Both the position numbers and the translations under genes were made by a program. A model generated the notes under the pieces. That model searched no databases and had not been told where the DNA came from. It was given only the letters and a program-made list of their open reading frames with translations. Positions 27,957 to 37,516 of a stretch of DNA of 64,000 nt are shown here, in pieces. Every line of letters begins with the position of its first letter. The stretch's first letter is position 1. The DNA is from a bacterium (GTDB lineage Bacteria; Zixibacteria; MSB-5A5; GN15; FEB-12), in contig JAHLKV010000005.1 of the NCBI GenBank assembly GCA_020444475.1, positions 186,001 through 250,000 on the forward strand. The letters run 5' to 3'.

Positions 27957-28919
27957 ATGGACCAGAAATATATCAAGGACTTCGTTCGCGAGGATTTCAT
28001 CGAGGGCTTTTTCGCCGTCCGGCGCAAGGACGTCCGTGAGTACGCCCGGGGCCAGTTCATCTCACTCGAGCTCGGCGACTGTTCCGGCCGCATCAATGGC
28101 GTCATGTGGGAGCCCGATGCTTTTGCGCTGAACGACATGACCGAAGGCATGGTGGTCAAAGCCCGGGCCGTGGTTGGCGAATACAACCACCGGCCGCAGC
28201 TGAACATCTCGCGCATCCGGCTGGCCAACGACGAGGAGTTTACACTCGAGGACATCCTTCCGCACTCCAGCCAGCCCCGCGAACAGCGCGAAGCCCGTCT
28301 TATGGCGCTGACCGCCAAGATCGAAAACTCCTATGTCAAGGCGCTCACCGAGTCATTCTGGAACGACCAGAAATTTTTCGATACTTTCATGATCGCCGCC
28401 GCCGGTAAACTCTGGCACCATGCCTATATCGGCGGCCTGTCCGAGCACTCGGCCAATGTCACCGAGCTGGCTCTCCGGGTCGCCAACGGCTATCCCTTTC
28501 TTAATAAGGACTACCTGATTTTTGGCGGGCTCTTCCACGACGCCGGCAAAGTCGAGACGTATTCATCTGACTCAACCGTGATCGACTATACCGATGAAGG
28601 CCGCCTGATTGGACATATCTGCCTGGCCGATCACTGGATCGCCGAGAAAGCGCAGAAGATCGAAGGCTTCCCGCCGATGTTGCTGACCAAGCTTCGCCAC
28701 ATGATCCTCTCCCATCAGGGCGAACTCGAGTACGCGACCCCGGTCGTGCCGCAGATGCCCGAAGCGTTCGTGTTGTATTACTGCGATGAGATCGACTCCA
28801 AGATGGGGGCGATCGACCGGATTCGCACCCGGCAGGGGGGCAAAGGCTGGTCGGAGTACGTCAACATGCTCAACCGGTTTTTATACTTCGGCGACGGTCC
28901 GGAGGACGAGTCGAAGTGA
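27957..28919 (+). CDS. 3'-5' exoribonuclease YhaM-like (OB fold plus HD domain)
   Basis: 320 residues. An N-terminal OB-fold nucleic-acid-binding domain (about 10-90, GQFISLELGDCSGRINGVMWE) is followed by an HD phosphohydrolase domain whose metal ligands are visible in WHHAYIGGLSEHSANV (about 155) and FGGLFHDAGKVETY (about 190). This is the YhaM/CBF1 family that trims RNA and single-stranded DNA from the 3' end. The gene overlaps the following ABC-transporter gene by four bases. Confidence 0.88.
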   Translation: MDQKYIKDFVREDFIEGFFAVRRKDVREYARGQFISLELGDCSGRINGVMWEPDAFALNDMTEGMVVKARAVVGEYNHRPQLNISRIRLANDEEFTLEDILPHSSQPREQREARLMALTAKIENSYVKALTESFWNDQKFFDTFMIAAAGKLWHHAYIGGLSEHSANVTELALRVANGYPFLNKDYLIFGGLFHDAGKVETYSSDSTVIDYTDEGRLIGHICLADHWIAEKAQKIEGFPPMLLTKLRHMILSHQGELEYATPVVPQMPEAFVLYYCDEIDSKMGAIDRIRTRQGGKGWSEYVNMLNRFLYFGDGPEDESK

Positions 28920-29647
28920 ACGAGTCACGCACCACGCTCGATGTTACGCACCTCTCCCGAACGATACAAACCAACGGCAAACAGAAAACAATCGTCAACG
29001 ATGTTTCCTTCTCTTTCACCTGCGGGACGATCTACTCGATTGTCGGTCCCTCGGGTGCGGGGAAAAGCTCGCTCCTTCGATTAATCAATCGCCTCGATGA
29101 ACCGAATACCGGCGACGTGATCTTCAACGGCGCCGACTACCGAACCTACTCGCCGAACGAGCTGCGCCGCCACATCGGCTATCTGTTTCAGACACCATAC
29201 ATGTTCCCCGGCACGATCGCCGAGAACGTTCGGTATGCCGCTGAAGATATCGACGACAACCGCGTAGCGGAGTTGCTTGAGCAGGTCGGCCTAAGCTCGG
29301 ACATGGCGGACTCCGAAGTCGACAACCTCTCCGGCGGCGAGAAACAGCGAGTGGCGCTGGCGCGTCTTCTGGCTACGAAACCGTCGGTGATTCTGCTCGA
29401 TGAACCAACCTCGTCGCTCGACCCTACCGCCACGAAGGGGATCGAAAAACTGGTGCGGCGAATCGCCGAAGACCGCTGCCTGATTGTGATCATGGTCACC
29501 CACGATCCCCAGCAGGCGCTGCGGCTCGAAGGGGAGACATTGCTGCTTGTCAAAGGCAGATTGATTGAGCACGGTTCGAGCGAGCGGGTGATCAATGATC
29601 CGCAATCCGATGAAGGCCGTCGCTACAAAGACCGGGAGTTGACATGA
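28916..29647 (+). CDS. fetA: ABC transporter ATP-binding protein, FetA-like
   Basis: 243 residues. Walker A GPSGAGKSSLLRLINRL (about 42), Q-loop YLFQTPYMFPGTI, signature LSGGEKQRVALARLLA (about 138), Walker B SVILLDEPTSSLD and the switch His in VTHDPQQALRL. It pairs with the UPF0014/FetB permease downstream with a four-base overlap, so together they form the putative iron-export transporter FetAB. It starts four bases inside the yhaM-like gene. Confidence 0.88.
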   Translation: MNESRTTLDVTHLSRTIQTNGKQKTIVNDVSFSFTCGTIYSIVGPSGAGKSSLLRLINRLDEPNTGDVIFNGADYRTYSPNELRRHIGYLFQTPYMFPGTIAENVRYAAEDIDDNRVAELLEQVGLSSDMADSEVDNLSGGEKQRVALARLLATKPSVILLDEPTSSLDPTATKGIEKLVRRIAEDRCLIVIMVTHDPQQALRLEGETLLLVKGRLIEHGSSERVINDPQSDEGRRYKDRELT

Positions 29648-30411
29648 ACGAGATTACCTTTGTCGATGTCGCCATTTCGCTGGCCCTGGTCGTGCTGGCG
29701 TTCGGCGTCAGCCGGTTCTGGAAGGTACCGGTGCAGAAGGAGATGTCGCTCGGGGTTCTGCGGGCGTTTGTGCAGTTGGTCGCGGTTGGCTATGCGCTCG
29801 ACCGGATTTTCGCGATCGACCAGATCTGGCTGATCGCTTTGGTGATGCTGGTCATGCTGGCGGTCGGCGCCCGCGAAGCCAGCGTCAGGACCAAAAAGCT
29901 CCCCGGCGCTTTCTGGCTGGCTTTCAGCGCCATGACCACCGGGACCGTAGTTACCCTGGCTATCATGCTGGCGACAGGGTTGTTCGAGTTGAAGGCGATG
30001 GTGATTATTCCGTTGATTGGCATGCTGGTGTCGAATTCGATGAATGCCGCTACATTGACGATCAACCGGCTGTTCGACAACCTGACCGAGAACCGCCTGG
30101 CGGTCGAGACCTCTCTCGCGCTCGGCAAAAACTGGCGGCAGGCCTCACAGCGATTCCGCATTCAGGCCGCGACCGCCGGGATGGTGTCGATCTTCAATTT
30201 CATGAAGACGGTTGGGATCGTGGCGCTACCCGGCGCCATGACCGGTATGATTTTGGCGGGCAAGCCGCCGCTCGAGGCGGCCCTGTTCCAGTTGATAATC
30301 GGCTACATGCTCCTGAGCGCCGTGACATTGACGGTGGTGATGACTCTCGAGCTGATGGTCCGCCGCTTTTTCACCCCGTTCGACCAGTTCTCCCCACCCA
30401 CCCGCGGCTGA
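29644..30411 (+). CDS. fetB: FetB/UPF0014 family ABC permease
   Basis: 255 residues, about seven membrane helices. The family stretch PLIGMLVSNSMNAATLTINRL (about 122-142) and ETSLALGKNWRQASQRFRIQAATAG are clear. In E. coli the FetAB pair exports iron and protects against oxidative stress; this role is inferred here from family membership. Confidence 0.9.
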   Translation: MNEITFVDVAISLALVVLAFGVSRFWKVPVQKEMSLGVLRAFVQLVAVGYALDRIFAIDQIWLIALVMLVMLAVGAREASVRTKKLPGAFWLAFSAMTTGTVVTLAIMLATGLFELKAMVIIPLIGMLVSNSMNAATLTINRLFDNLTENRLAVETSLALGKNWRQASQRFRIQAATAGMVSIFNFMKTVGIVALPGAMTGMILAGKPPLEAALFQLIIGYMLLSAVTLTVVMTLELMVRRFFTPFDQFSPPTRG

Positions 30412-30440
30412 GGGAAGCAGTGAGTAGTGGCGAGTAGCGA

Positions 30441-30763
30441 GTAGGTCAGGTCGCTTGCGACCTGACAGATTCGTAGGTCCGAGCCCGCGTGGTTCGGACA
30501 TCTTGAGTAGGCCGAGGCTGCTTGCAGCCCGGCGACGAACCGTCGCCCTGTGCCCCACCCGGAGTCGCCCAACGGGCAGACGGCGGGTGGGACATCCCGA
30601 ATCCGGCCACCCAATCCTGACCCCGACCCCCTCGCGCATATCCACTTGCCTTTTTATCCGATTCCTGTAGATTACGGGCTGACCTATCGGTTTTGCCGGC
30701 ATTTTCGGCGGTCCGAATGTTCGCGATGTCATACCCCCTTGGGTGGCCCACCCTTTGGGTGGG
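30441..30763. repeat. Hairpin repeat cluster upstream of tRNA-Ser
   Basis: Three consecutive GTAGG-headed hairpins at 30441-30466, 30473-30499 and 30507-30533, each with a different stem, then other GC-rich inverted repeats, and a GGGTGGCCCACC hairpin at 30741-30763. A promoter-like TTGCCT-16-TAGATT lies at 30646-30673 without a gene directly after it. Nothing coding is seen in 30412-30837. Confidence 0.8.
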
Positions 30764-30837
30764 TTTCAGGGCCGCTTGAGATGGGTCCGTATCCAGCTTT
30801 CCGGTGGGGAGAGCGGGGTATGTCAGTTCATTGAATC

Positions 30838-30925
30838 GGAGAGATGGCCGAGTGGTTTAAGGCGCACGCCTGGAACGCGTGTATAGGGCAACCTATCCTG
30901 GGTTCGAATCCCAGTCTCTCCGCCA
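30838..30925 (+). tRNA. tRNA-Ser (anticodon GGA)
   Basis: 88 bases including an encoded CCA end. The acceptor stem GGAGAGA pairs with TCTCTCC, the D-arm contains GGCCGAGTGGTTTAAGGC, the anticodon stem CACGC/GCGTG encloses loop CTGGAAC (anticodon GGA), a long class II variable arm (about 16 bases) follows, and the T-arm is TGGGTTCGAATCCCA. Reads UCC/UCU. Confidence 0.97.
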
Positions 30926-31076
30926 TATTGGGCGGGAGTCAGTCGGTGAATCCTTCGAACAGTCTTCGTTTAAAATCAATTCACAACATCTTCGACCCTG
31001 CGACTAATCATCCCCACGCCCGCCCAGAGGGCGGGGCACCCGGGCAGCGTCCATGTTAGTCCCCAGAGGTAGAGCC

Positions 31077-31466
31077 ATGCAATACAAACTTCGCAGAACT
31101 GAATTGTACCTCGTTGAAGTCTTGAGGCAATTCGCGTTTCTTGAGAAATTGGGGTACAAAGGAACGTTTCTACGGCTTTATGGAAGGGAAACTGGACTTG
31201 TTTATGAGACACTACGCCGCGAAATCGACATCAACTGGGAAGGACGGTTCCGCGTTGTTTTCGTCAACGGAGACCTCTGGCCCCCGAGACGCTTTGATCA
31301 GTCTTTCGATGTGGAGAGCGTCATGCATTCGTTCGACGTGACCTGCCAGGTCGGCCTGGAGGATTCCGATATCCCATTGACTGTAGAAAGATACGCCGCG
31401 TTCTTGAAGACACATCTTATGTCTGTGATCAAAGGAAAGTCGTGGATATCTCAATCCGCCATGTGA
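31077..31466 (+). CDS. Small protein of unknown function, paralogue of the next gene
   Basis: 129 residues from ATG 31077 (AGAGGT upstream). No family recognised. Shares two blocks with the protein at 31570: an N-terminal E-x4-VEVLRQFAFL (versus IETLRRFDFL) and a C-terminal FLKTHLMSVIKGKSWI (versus FMKDHLMPVINGEMWI). It looks cytoplasmic, without signal or membrane segments. It lies 150 bases downstream of tRNA-Ser and is visibly AT-richer than surrounding genes, which would fit acquisition by transfer. The size and tandem arrangement recall immunity-type proteins, but no toxin gene is adjacent. Confidence 0.75.
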   Translation: MQYKLRRTELYLVEVLRQFAFLEKLGYKGTFLRLYGRETGLVYETLRREIDINWEGRFRVVFVNGDLWPPRRFDQSFDVESVMHSFDVTCQVGLEDSDIPLTVERYAAFLKTHLMSVIKGKSWISQSAM

Positions 31467-31569
31467 GCTGTGGCGGCATACATCGTTCCCGGAGTTGGCG
31501 CGCAAGTTGTTGGACGGTTTTCGTCCCGACGCGTGGTGCCGAAGAGGCAGATAGAAATGTGGTGATCAG

Positions 31570-31968
31570 ATGTTTACAGACCTAAGTGCAGGTGAGGCGT
31601 TTTTCATTGAGACGTTGCGACGGTTCGATTTCCTGAGGACAGCAAGCTACTTCTGTGACGGATTCTCGTTTTCAGTCAAGAATCCCAGCCTTCGTTTTCA
31701 GTCGGGAAGCATTAATCAGTATGTGCGCTTTCACTTCTCACAACATCCTCGCATCATCATAGAAAGGAGGAGCGGCATCCTCTTCTTCGGCCGTACCAGG
31801 ATAGTAGAGTTGGACGACGTAATGAAGAGGACAGGCTATTCAATTCTTGACGAGATACCGGATACTCTCAAGGAGAGGATGGCGGTCAGGGCAAAATTCA
31901 TGAAGGATCACCTCATGCCTGTGATCAATGGTGAGATGTGGATTGACGACTTTTTGGGGAAGAAATGA
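31570..31968 (+). CDS. Small protein of unknown function, paralogue of the previous gene
   Basis: 132 residues. Conserved blocks as described for the gene at 31077; the middle (residues 30-80) is strand-rich with RFHFSQHPRIIIERRSG. Start ATG 31570 has only a weak GGTGATC ribosome site. 103 bases after its paralogue, same strand. Function unknown. Confidence 0.75.
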   Translation: MFTDLSAGEAFFIETLRRFDFLRTASYFCDGFSFSVKNPSLRFQSGSINQYVRFHFSQHPRIIIERRSGILFFGRTRIVELDDVMKRTGYSILDEIPDTLKERMAVRAKFMKDHLMPVINGEMWIDDFLGKK

Positions 31969-32083
31969 GATCGTTTTCTAAACCTCGTCCAGTCCTCTCG
32001 GCTACGTCACGCTTCGCACGGCTCCCGGTGCGTCGAGCGCGATGCGGTAAGGGCAGGAGAGCGATGTTACGGTCCCCATCCAC

Positions 32084-32119
32084 AAAAAGACGGCGCCGGA
32101 CATCCAGCCCGGCACCGCC
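32084..32119 (-). terminator. Terminator after the subtilisin-like protease gene
   Basis: On the minus strand an 11 bp stem GGCGGTGCCGG/CCGGCGCCGTC (two G-U pairs) with a nine-base loop, followed by TTTTT, 36 bases after the stop codon at 32155. Confidence 0.85.
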
Positions 32120-32154
32120 TTTCTCAAGAGGGACTAAACGGCAACCCGACAATG

Positions 32155-35100
32155 CTACTTAACCAGCATCATCTTCTTCGTATCGGAAAACTCCGGAGTC
32201 GTCAGACGATAGAGATACACACCACTCGCCACCGACTCTCCTGAACTGCTCTTTCCGTTCCACTCAACCTGATAATGTCCAACCGTCTGCTCGGCATCGA
32301 ACAGCGTTGATACGTGCTGCCCCAGCACGTTGAACACGTCAATCCGCACGTGCGCATTCTGCGGCAGGTCATACTGAATCGTCGTAGTCGGGTTGAACGG
32401 GTTCGGATACGCGTCGTACAACTGGAATCCGGTCGGAACCAGATTGCTGTAGACCGCATAGTCGGGCTGATACCGACCCTCGGCTCGCACCAAATACGAA
32501 CGCTCCTTGCCGGCCGTCTCCGACGGAACCGCGAACCGCATCTCCAGCACGTCGCCCTTCTTCAGGACTACCGCACTACCGGATCCGATATTCGCCACCG
32601 TCGTCTTGCCCGCGACCTGTGTCAGCGAATTCGACTGCATCGGGGCGATCCGTGTCACCGGCGCAGCGGCCGAAGCCACATACTGAGCGATCACATCGGT
32701 AGAGAAGCCTTCCTCCCACGACAACCGCACCGTCGCGACATCGGAACCCGACCTCGACAGATCAAGCACCATCGCCTCTTCCACTGGATTGGTGCGAGTC
32801 GGCGTCGTGCGCAGCGAGGTCCACCCACCGGTCGAACTCATCAACTCGACTTCCACACCGGCATCGACCACCGGAAGCGTGACCTTCGGAAGCTCATTCG
32901 GAGGATCTTCGATACACGGCGGCTTCTTGGTCGAACCGAACGCTATCGCAGTCGGACCCTCGATCGAAGCAAATGTCAAGATCAGTGAGCCGGTCCCCTC
33001 GAACGACGCCACCTGTCCGTCGGCGGAGACCACCTCGGCCAGTCGATCCACACCATCCTGATCAAACGCCGACAGCGGCGCCAGCGTCCGGTCGTACGCC
33101 AGGACATTGTTGTCCTTGTCGCATACCACGCCGGTGCCCGCCTCATGATCGACCGCGATCAGCTCAAACGATTCCAGATAGGTGATCTCGTCTTCCAGCT
33201 CGCGAAGCTGCAGGACTACCTCACCGTCAACCGCCTCCAGCGGCTGAGTCAGGAAGTAATGATCTGTCACCGACTCACGATACCCCGAGGCCTCACACGC
33301 GGTCAGCAGCGGATTTTCCTGCACGAACCCGTCCGGTGTCCCGGCAAACAGGACCGGACACGACGGGGGAGGCGGGGAAACGACATTGATCACCCACGGC
33401 TCGGCGTACGGTCCGAATCCACAGGAGTTCGCTGCTCTCGCCCGCCAGTAGTACGTCCCGGCCCCGAGCTGCTGGGATACATACCAGTCGGACACCGACA
33501 GGAAAAACGACGACTGTATCGGCGAACCGAAATTCGGGTCGTCGTCGATCTGGAAGTGATAGAAAATCGCACCGGCAACATCGTTACAGTTGAGATGCGG
33601 CGCAACCGGAGCGGTCAGCGTCTTGCCGTTCAGCGGCGAGTACAGCACCGGCGCCTTCGGCAGACCGTGCCCCTTCATGATCGAGATCGTGCCCGGTGAC
33701 GAATATGGGCAATTAGCCGCGATGATATCGATACTCAGATCACCATCGACATCACCCACCGTCAGCGACCGAGCCGCTTCGTGATACCCGCCGAGCAAGC
33801 CACCCGCAAGCGACCCGCTGCCGTTGTTCCAGAGCACCGTCATGCGCTCGCTCGGTCCGTGAACAATAATCACGTCCATATCGTCGTCATTATCCAGATC
33901 GGCCGCCCGCACCGCGTTTGGCTGATCGTAAACCGACTGGGTCGACGGCGATGAAAACACGCCCGAGCCGTTGTTCGTGTACAGCGAGAAGACCTCGTCG
34001 AACAGCGCCACAACCGCGAGGTCCACATCGCCGTCGCCGTCATAGTCGGCCGGCGCCACACTGATTGGACGGTCCGCGGTTACGTACGTGTCAGCGCTTC
34101 CGAAGCTGCCCGTGCCATCGTTCAGAAATACGGACATCGTGTTTCCGTACGCGTTGACCACCACCAGGTCCGGATAACCGTCGTTGTTGAAATCAACTGC
34201 GTGCGGATCGAACGGGTTGTCCCCAACCGTCAGCGTCTGCAAACCGGAGAAACTCCCGCTGCCGTTGTTGTACAGCAGACCGATCTGGTCGCACGAACCA
34301 AGCCCGACCACCAGGTCGATATCCCCGTCGAGATCGAGATCGGCCGGCCAGCATCCGCCGTGCATACACGACGACGGCGACGTCTCCGATGCGATCGTCA
34401 GGTTGCCGTTGCCGTCATTGGTCAGCAGAATCAGGCTGTTGGACTCCCAGCACGACAACGCCACATCAACCGTGCCGTCACCGTCGAAATCGGCCGTCGC
34501 GATACCGTCGGGCGCTCTATTCGCGCCAACATTGATGTGCACCGGCGTGGGATACGCCCCGCTGCCGTTGTTCAGCAGCACCGTGAGACGGTCGTTTACC
34601 GAAGTCGCCGTGATGACGTCAAGCGCGTCATCGCCGTTCAAATCCGCCACCGCCACATCGGTCGGGAACTCGTAGGTCGAGTACTCCAGCGACGTGTCAA
34701 ACAGGCCGTCGGAACACCCGGCCACCGTGAACGTCCACTCGTATCCGCCCGTCAGGGGCACACCATACGAAGACTCGATATCCTGCGACATCGCGACCGT
34801 GATCTGCGCACCGGTCCGAAGCGAGTCGTCCGGATCGAACTGAATCATCGCTCCGTTCGCACTCAGACTCCCCGGAAGATATCCGCGCGCCGGATCAAAG
34901 ACCGTAAACGACGATGATGTCACCGTCGACGGATCGATATTCATGTCGAACAGAACACTGATCGCACCCTCCGGCGCGACCCCTATTTCGTTTTGCTCGG
35001 GGAACATGAACAAAACCTGGGGTTCACCGGCATCCAGCGCGTGGTAGGCGTTGATACGTCCCGCCCCCATCTTGCCGATATACGCCGGCGACAGGTAGGC

Positions 35101-36534
35101 ATCGATATCGTCGGCGCTCGCGAACAACTGGGTCTGCACCTGCGAAGCGTTCCAGGTCGGGAAGTGCGACCAGAGCAACGCCGCCGTCCCGGCCGCCATC
35201 GGCGTCGCCATCGACGTGCCGCTCATCGAGACGTAGGCATCGTTCGACGGGTTGTTGTACTGGTGATGCGTACTGTAAATACTCTGCCCCGGGGCGCTGA
35301 TATCCACCCACGTACCGTACGATGAGAACGATGCCTTGTTGTCCGACTGTTCGGTAGCTGCGACCGAGATTACATCCGTGCGACCGCAGAGATAGTCGGC
35401 AATCTCGTTGTTGCTATTGCCGGCGGCCTTAAAGACCATGCCCCCCGAAGCGATGAAGTAGTCTACTGCAGCGGCGATTCCGCCCCAGTTCGACGAGCCC
35501 CAGGAACAGGAGGCGATGTCCGCGCCGTTGTTAGCGGCATAGTAAAACGCCTGTGCCGCGAACGACATGTCCACGTAACCATTGCCGTTTGAAGCCTTCC
35601 AGCCGATGCGGAGAGGCATGATCGTCACACCGTCGTAGGTCTCCTGCTGCGAGCCGCCTGCCCAGCCGCCGGCGACACCGCTGACACCAAGGCCGTTGTT
35701 GTTGGCGGCGCTGACAATACCGGCGCAGTGGGTACCATGACCGTGGAAGTCGCGCGGGTCATTGTCCTGAGTCGTGCAGTCTTCGCCCGACCAGCAGCTG
35801 CTCGTACCGTTGACGAAGTCCCAGCCGATCCAGTCGTCGATGAAGCCATTGCCGTCGTCATCAACTCCGCTCTGGCCGTTTTTCTCCGCCCAGTTGATCC
35901 ACATGTTGCCGCGGGCGGCGGCTGGATTCGTGTACGACGCATTCGCGCCGCCCAGATCCTTGTGGAAATACCGTACTCCCGTGTCGAGGATCGCGACCAC
36001 TTTGCCGTTGGAGCCGGTCTCGCTGTCCCACGCTTCGGGAGCGTCGATATCGTGATCGCTGGCCTGGTTTAGATGCCACTGACTCGAGTAGCTCGGATCG
36101 TTGGGCGTGGCCAGAACCTGCATAATGCCGATGCGCTCGACCGACAGGACATTCGGATCCTTCTCGTACGCCGCGACGATATCGTCGAGCGAACTTTTTG
36201 GATCAAACGTCATGATCTGATAGCGCGACAAATCGAACGACTTGCCTTTCAGCACGGTTGGCCTGGCGCCCGGGAACAGAGGCTCGATTTCGCGTACGCC
36301 GTACTGCGAGGCGATATCATCGAGCGATACCACGCCGAGCGAAAGAGTGTTGTCGGCGGTGAGCAGGGGGGTAAACCCGGCCGGATCAACCGCATACCGG
36401 ACCACGATCCGGTCCTCGGCGAAGCCGACAAATGATCCTGACTGAACTGCCTCCGAGTCCATTCCGCCGGCAAACACCGCGCCGGTTGAACTCAGAAGCA
36501 GTAGCATAGCCACGTTCACCAAAATTCGTTTCAT
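32155..36534 (-). CDS. Secreted subtilisin-like (S8) protease with FG-GAP/VCBS repeats and C-terminal sorting-type domain
   Basis: 1459 residues. Signal peptide at 1-22. A propeptide-like region (about 30-145) precedes the S8 catalytic domain with Asp in VVAILDTGVRYFHKD (about 184), His in DFHGHGTHCAGIVSA (about 268) and Ser in MSGTSMATPMAAG (about 440). An SbsA/Big_5-type Ig domain follows (about 508-605, FPEQNEIGVAPEGAISVLFD). About seven FG-GAP/VCBS repeats with DLNGDDALD / DFDGDGTVD / DYDGDGDVD calcium-binding-like loops span about 620-965. A fibronectin-like domain comes next, and the protein ends in a YPNPFNPTTTIQYDLPQ ... GVYLYRL FlgD/T9SS-type domain. Probably an extracellular protease, exported through Sec and possibly a T9SS-like route; no T9SS component is in the window. 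AGGAGG precedes the ATG. Confidence 0.92.
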   Translation of the reverse strand: MKRILVNVAMLLLLSSTGAVFAGGMDSEAVQSGSFVGFAEDRIVVRYAVDPAGFTPLLTADNTLSLGVVSLDDIASQYGVREIEPLFPGARPTVLKGKSFDLSRYQIMTFDPKSSLDDIVAAYEKDPNVLSVERIGIMQVLATPNDPSYSSQWHLNQASDHDIDAPEAWDSETGSNGKVVAILDTGVRYFHKDLGGANASYTNPAAARGNMWINWAEKNGQSGVDDDGNGFIDDWIGWDFVNGTSSCWSGEDCTTQDNDPRDFHGHGTHCAGIVSAANNNGLGVSGVAGGWAGGSQQETYDGVTIMPLRIGWKASNGNGYVDMSFAAQAFYYAANNGADIASCSWGSSNWGGIAAAVDYFIASGGMVFKAAGNSNNEIADYLCGRTDVISVAATEQSDNKASFSSYGTWVDISAPGQSIYSTHHQYNNPSNDAYVSMSGTSMATPMAAGTAALLWSHFPTWNASQVQTQLFASADDIDAYLSPAYIGKMGAGRINAYHALDAGEPQVLFMFPEQNEIGVAPEGAISVLFDMNIDPSTVTSSSFTVFDPARGYLPGSLSANGAMIQFDPDDSLRTGAQITVAMSQDIESSYGVPLTGGYEWTFTVAGCSDGLFDTSLEYSTYEFPTDVAVADLNGDDALDVITATSVNDRLTVLLNNGSGAYPTPVHINVGANRAPDGIATADFDGDGTVDVALSCWESNSLILLTNDGNGNLTIASETSPSSCMHGGCWPADLDLDGDIDLVVGLGSCDQIGLLYNNGSGSFSGLQTLTVGDNPFDPHAVDFNNDGYPDLVVVNAYGNTMSVFLNDGTGSFGSADTYVTADRPISVAPADYDGDGDVDLAVVALFDEVFSLYTNNGSGVFSSPSTQSVYDQPNAVRAADLDNDDDMDVIIVHGPSERMTVLWNNGSGSLAGGLLGGYHEAARSLTVGDVDGDLSIDIIAANCPYSSPGTISIMKGHGLPKAPVLYSPLNGKTLTAPVAPHLNCNDVAGAIFYHFQIDDDPNFGSPIQSSFFLSVSDWYVSQQLGAGTYYWRARAANSCGFGPYAEPWVINVVSPPPPSCPVLFAGTPDGFVQENPLLTACEASGYRESVTDHYFLTQPLEAVDGEVVLQLRELEDEITYLESFELIAVDHEAGTGVVCDKDNNVLAYDRTLAPLSAFDQDGVDRLAEVVSADGQVASFEGTGSLILTFASIEGPTAIAFGSTKKPPCIEDPPNELPKVTLPVVDAGVEVELMSSTGGWTSLRTTPTRTNPVEEAMVLDLSRSGSDVATVRLSWEEGFSTDVIAQYVASAAAPVTRIAPMQSNSLTQVAGKTTVANIGSGSAVVLKKGDVLEMRFAVPSETAGKERSYLVRAEGRYQPDYAVYSNLVPTGFQLYDAYPNPFNPTTTIQYDLPQNAHVRIDVFNVLGQHVSTLFDAEQTVGHYQVEWNGKSSSGESVASGVYLYRLTTPEFSDTKKMMLVK

Positions 36535-37230
36535 TGTGTTCCTCCTGTGACGTTTCCAAGGAAATTCCCCGTGGGGGAGGTGAAGAGCCGTTCTGTCCGA
36601 TCACCCTCTTTCCGATAGAATGGTTTGCCGTCGCCGAAGGCGCCCTGCTTCGGAGTGTGTGAGAACGTGAGGAAAAGGCCCCTCTTGAGTGGGACAGAAC
36701 GTCTGGGGTAGGATCAGCCGCGCGCCGCGTCCGTGCGCTTTGTGTGGTCCCTCACTTGCTTTATTTGGGCGAGGGGAGGTTTCTTACAGGGGATATGGCT
36801 ATCGTGCCGGGTGCGGAATGCGACGCCGGTTACAAGTCTTTGCAGAACAACTGTGTGAGCCCATCCTGTGAAATAGCCCCAGGGGCTGAGTGCCTGTATA
36901 TATGTTGTCGTATTGTGTCAGGGAAGGGCGGCATCGATCACCGAACCATTGATGCTGCCGTTCTTCACGAGCACATTTACCACCAACTCGCAGGCAATCA
37001 CGGATACGGTCCTCTAGTTAAAGAGCACGGTGGAGTTCGCATGTCCGCGTGCTCAAAGGAGGAAACGAGAAGTTTTGGACCCTAAAAAATGACAAAACGA
37101 ACCCATTTCGCTGTAACTTGCACGGAGCCACGCTTGTACAACGAAAAAGTGCATTTTAGCCAGCCTCGGCAACGAGTAGCCCACCCGTCCCGGGTGGGTG
37201 GCGGAGGCAGTTGCGTCAGGCGCCAGTCGC
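36535..37230. other. Long intergenic region, no gene supported
   Basis: Between the protease start and the tandem repeats. It must hold the protease promoter near its left end, and a GC-rich inverted repeat (CCCACCCGTCCCGGGTGGG, about 37180-37199) near its right end. Reading frames here have no recognisable protein, ribosome site or family motif. I see nothing else. Confidence 0.5.
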
Positions 37231-37366
37231 GGGTGGCCCACCATTTATGGTGGGATGAGATGTTCCGGCGTACATTGTTTCGGTTCGGGTGGCCCACCAT
37301 TTATGGTGGGATGAGATGTTCCGGCGTACATTGTTTCGGTTCGGGTGGCCCACCATTTATGGTGGG
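37231..37366. repeat. 56 bp tandem direct repeat, about 2.4 copies
   Basis: Units begin at 37231, 37287 and 37343 (period 56). Each starts with GGGTGGCCCACCATTTATGG (a hairpin) and continues GATGAGATGTTCCGGCGTAC. The first two units are essentially identical. A diverged unit is found at 37833 beyond the DUF3303 gene. Not a CRISPR: there are no unique spacers. Confidence 0.9.
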
Positions 37367-37450
37367 GTATCGAGGAACACTGAGTAGCCCACCCGTCCCG
37401 CTTGCCCGCCGCGGTGGGGGTGAGTGAGAGGCCTTGGCATACATTGTTTC

Positions 37451-37488
37451 GTCAGATGCTAGTCCGCCTCCGGCGGACGACATCTGAC
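37451..37488. repeat. 38 bp palindrome, left copy flanking the DUF3303 gene
   Basis: GTCAGATG ... CATCTGAC with an inner TCCGCC/GGCGGA stem. The same element with slightly changed inner bases is at 37884-37921, and both copies are preceded by a similar TTGGCATACxATGTT stretch. Confidence 0.85.
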
Positions 37489-37516
37489 GACATAATAAAT
37501 TGAGAGATAACCGAAC

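Noticed and set aside
30844-31059. 71-codon frame starting MAEWFKAHAWN
   Set aside because: It lies over tRNA-Ser; the start is the D-arm of the tRNA.
30926-32154. Attachment-site duplication of the tRNA-Ser 3' end marking an integrated island
   Set aside because: I looked for a second copy of the GGTTCGAATCCCAGTCTC segment downstream and did not see one; no integrase gene is present.
36744-37085. 113-codon frame in the gap upstream of the tandem repeats
   Set aside because: No ribosome site, no recognisable domain, cysteine-scattered random-looking composition.
37231-37366. Possible CRISPR array
   Set aside because: The 56 bp period is a pure tandem repeat with no unique spacers and no cas genes are present.
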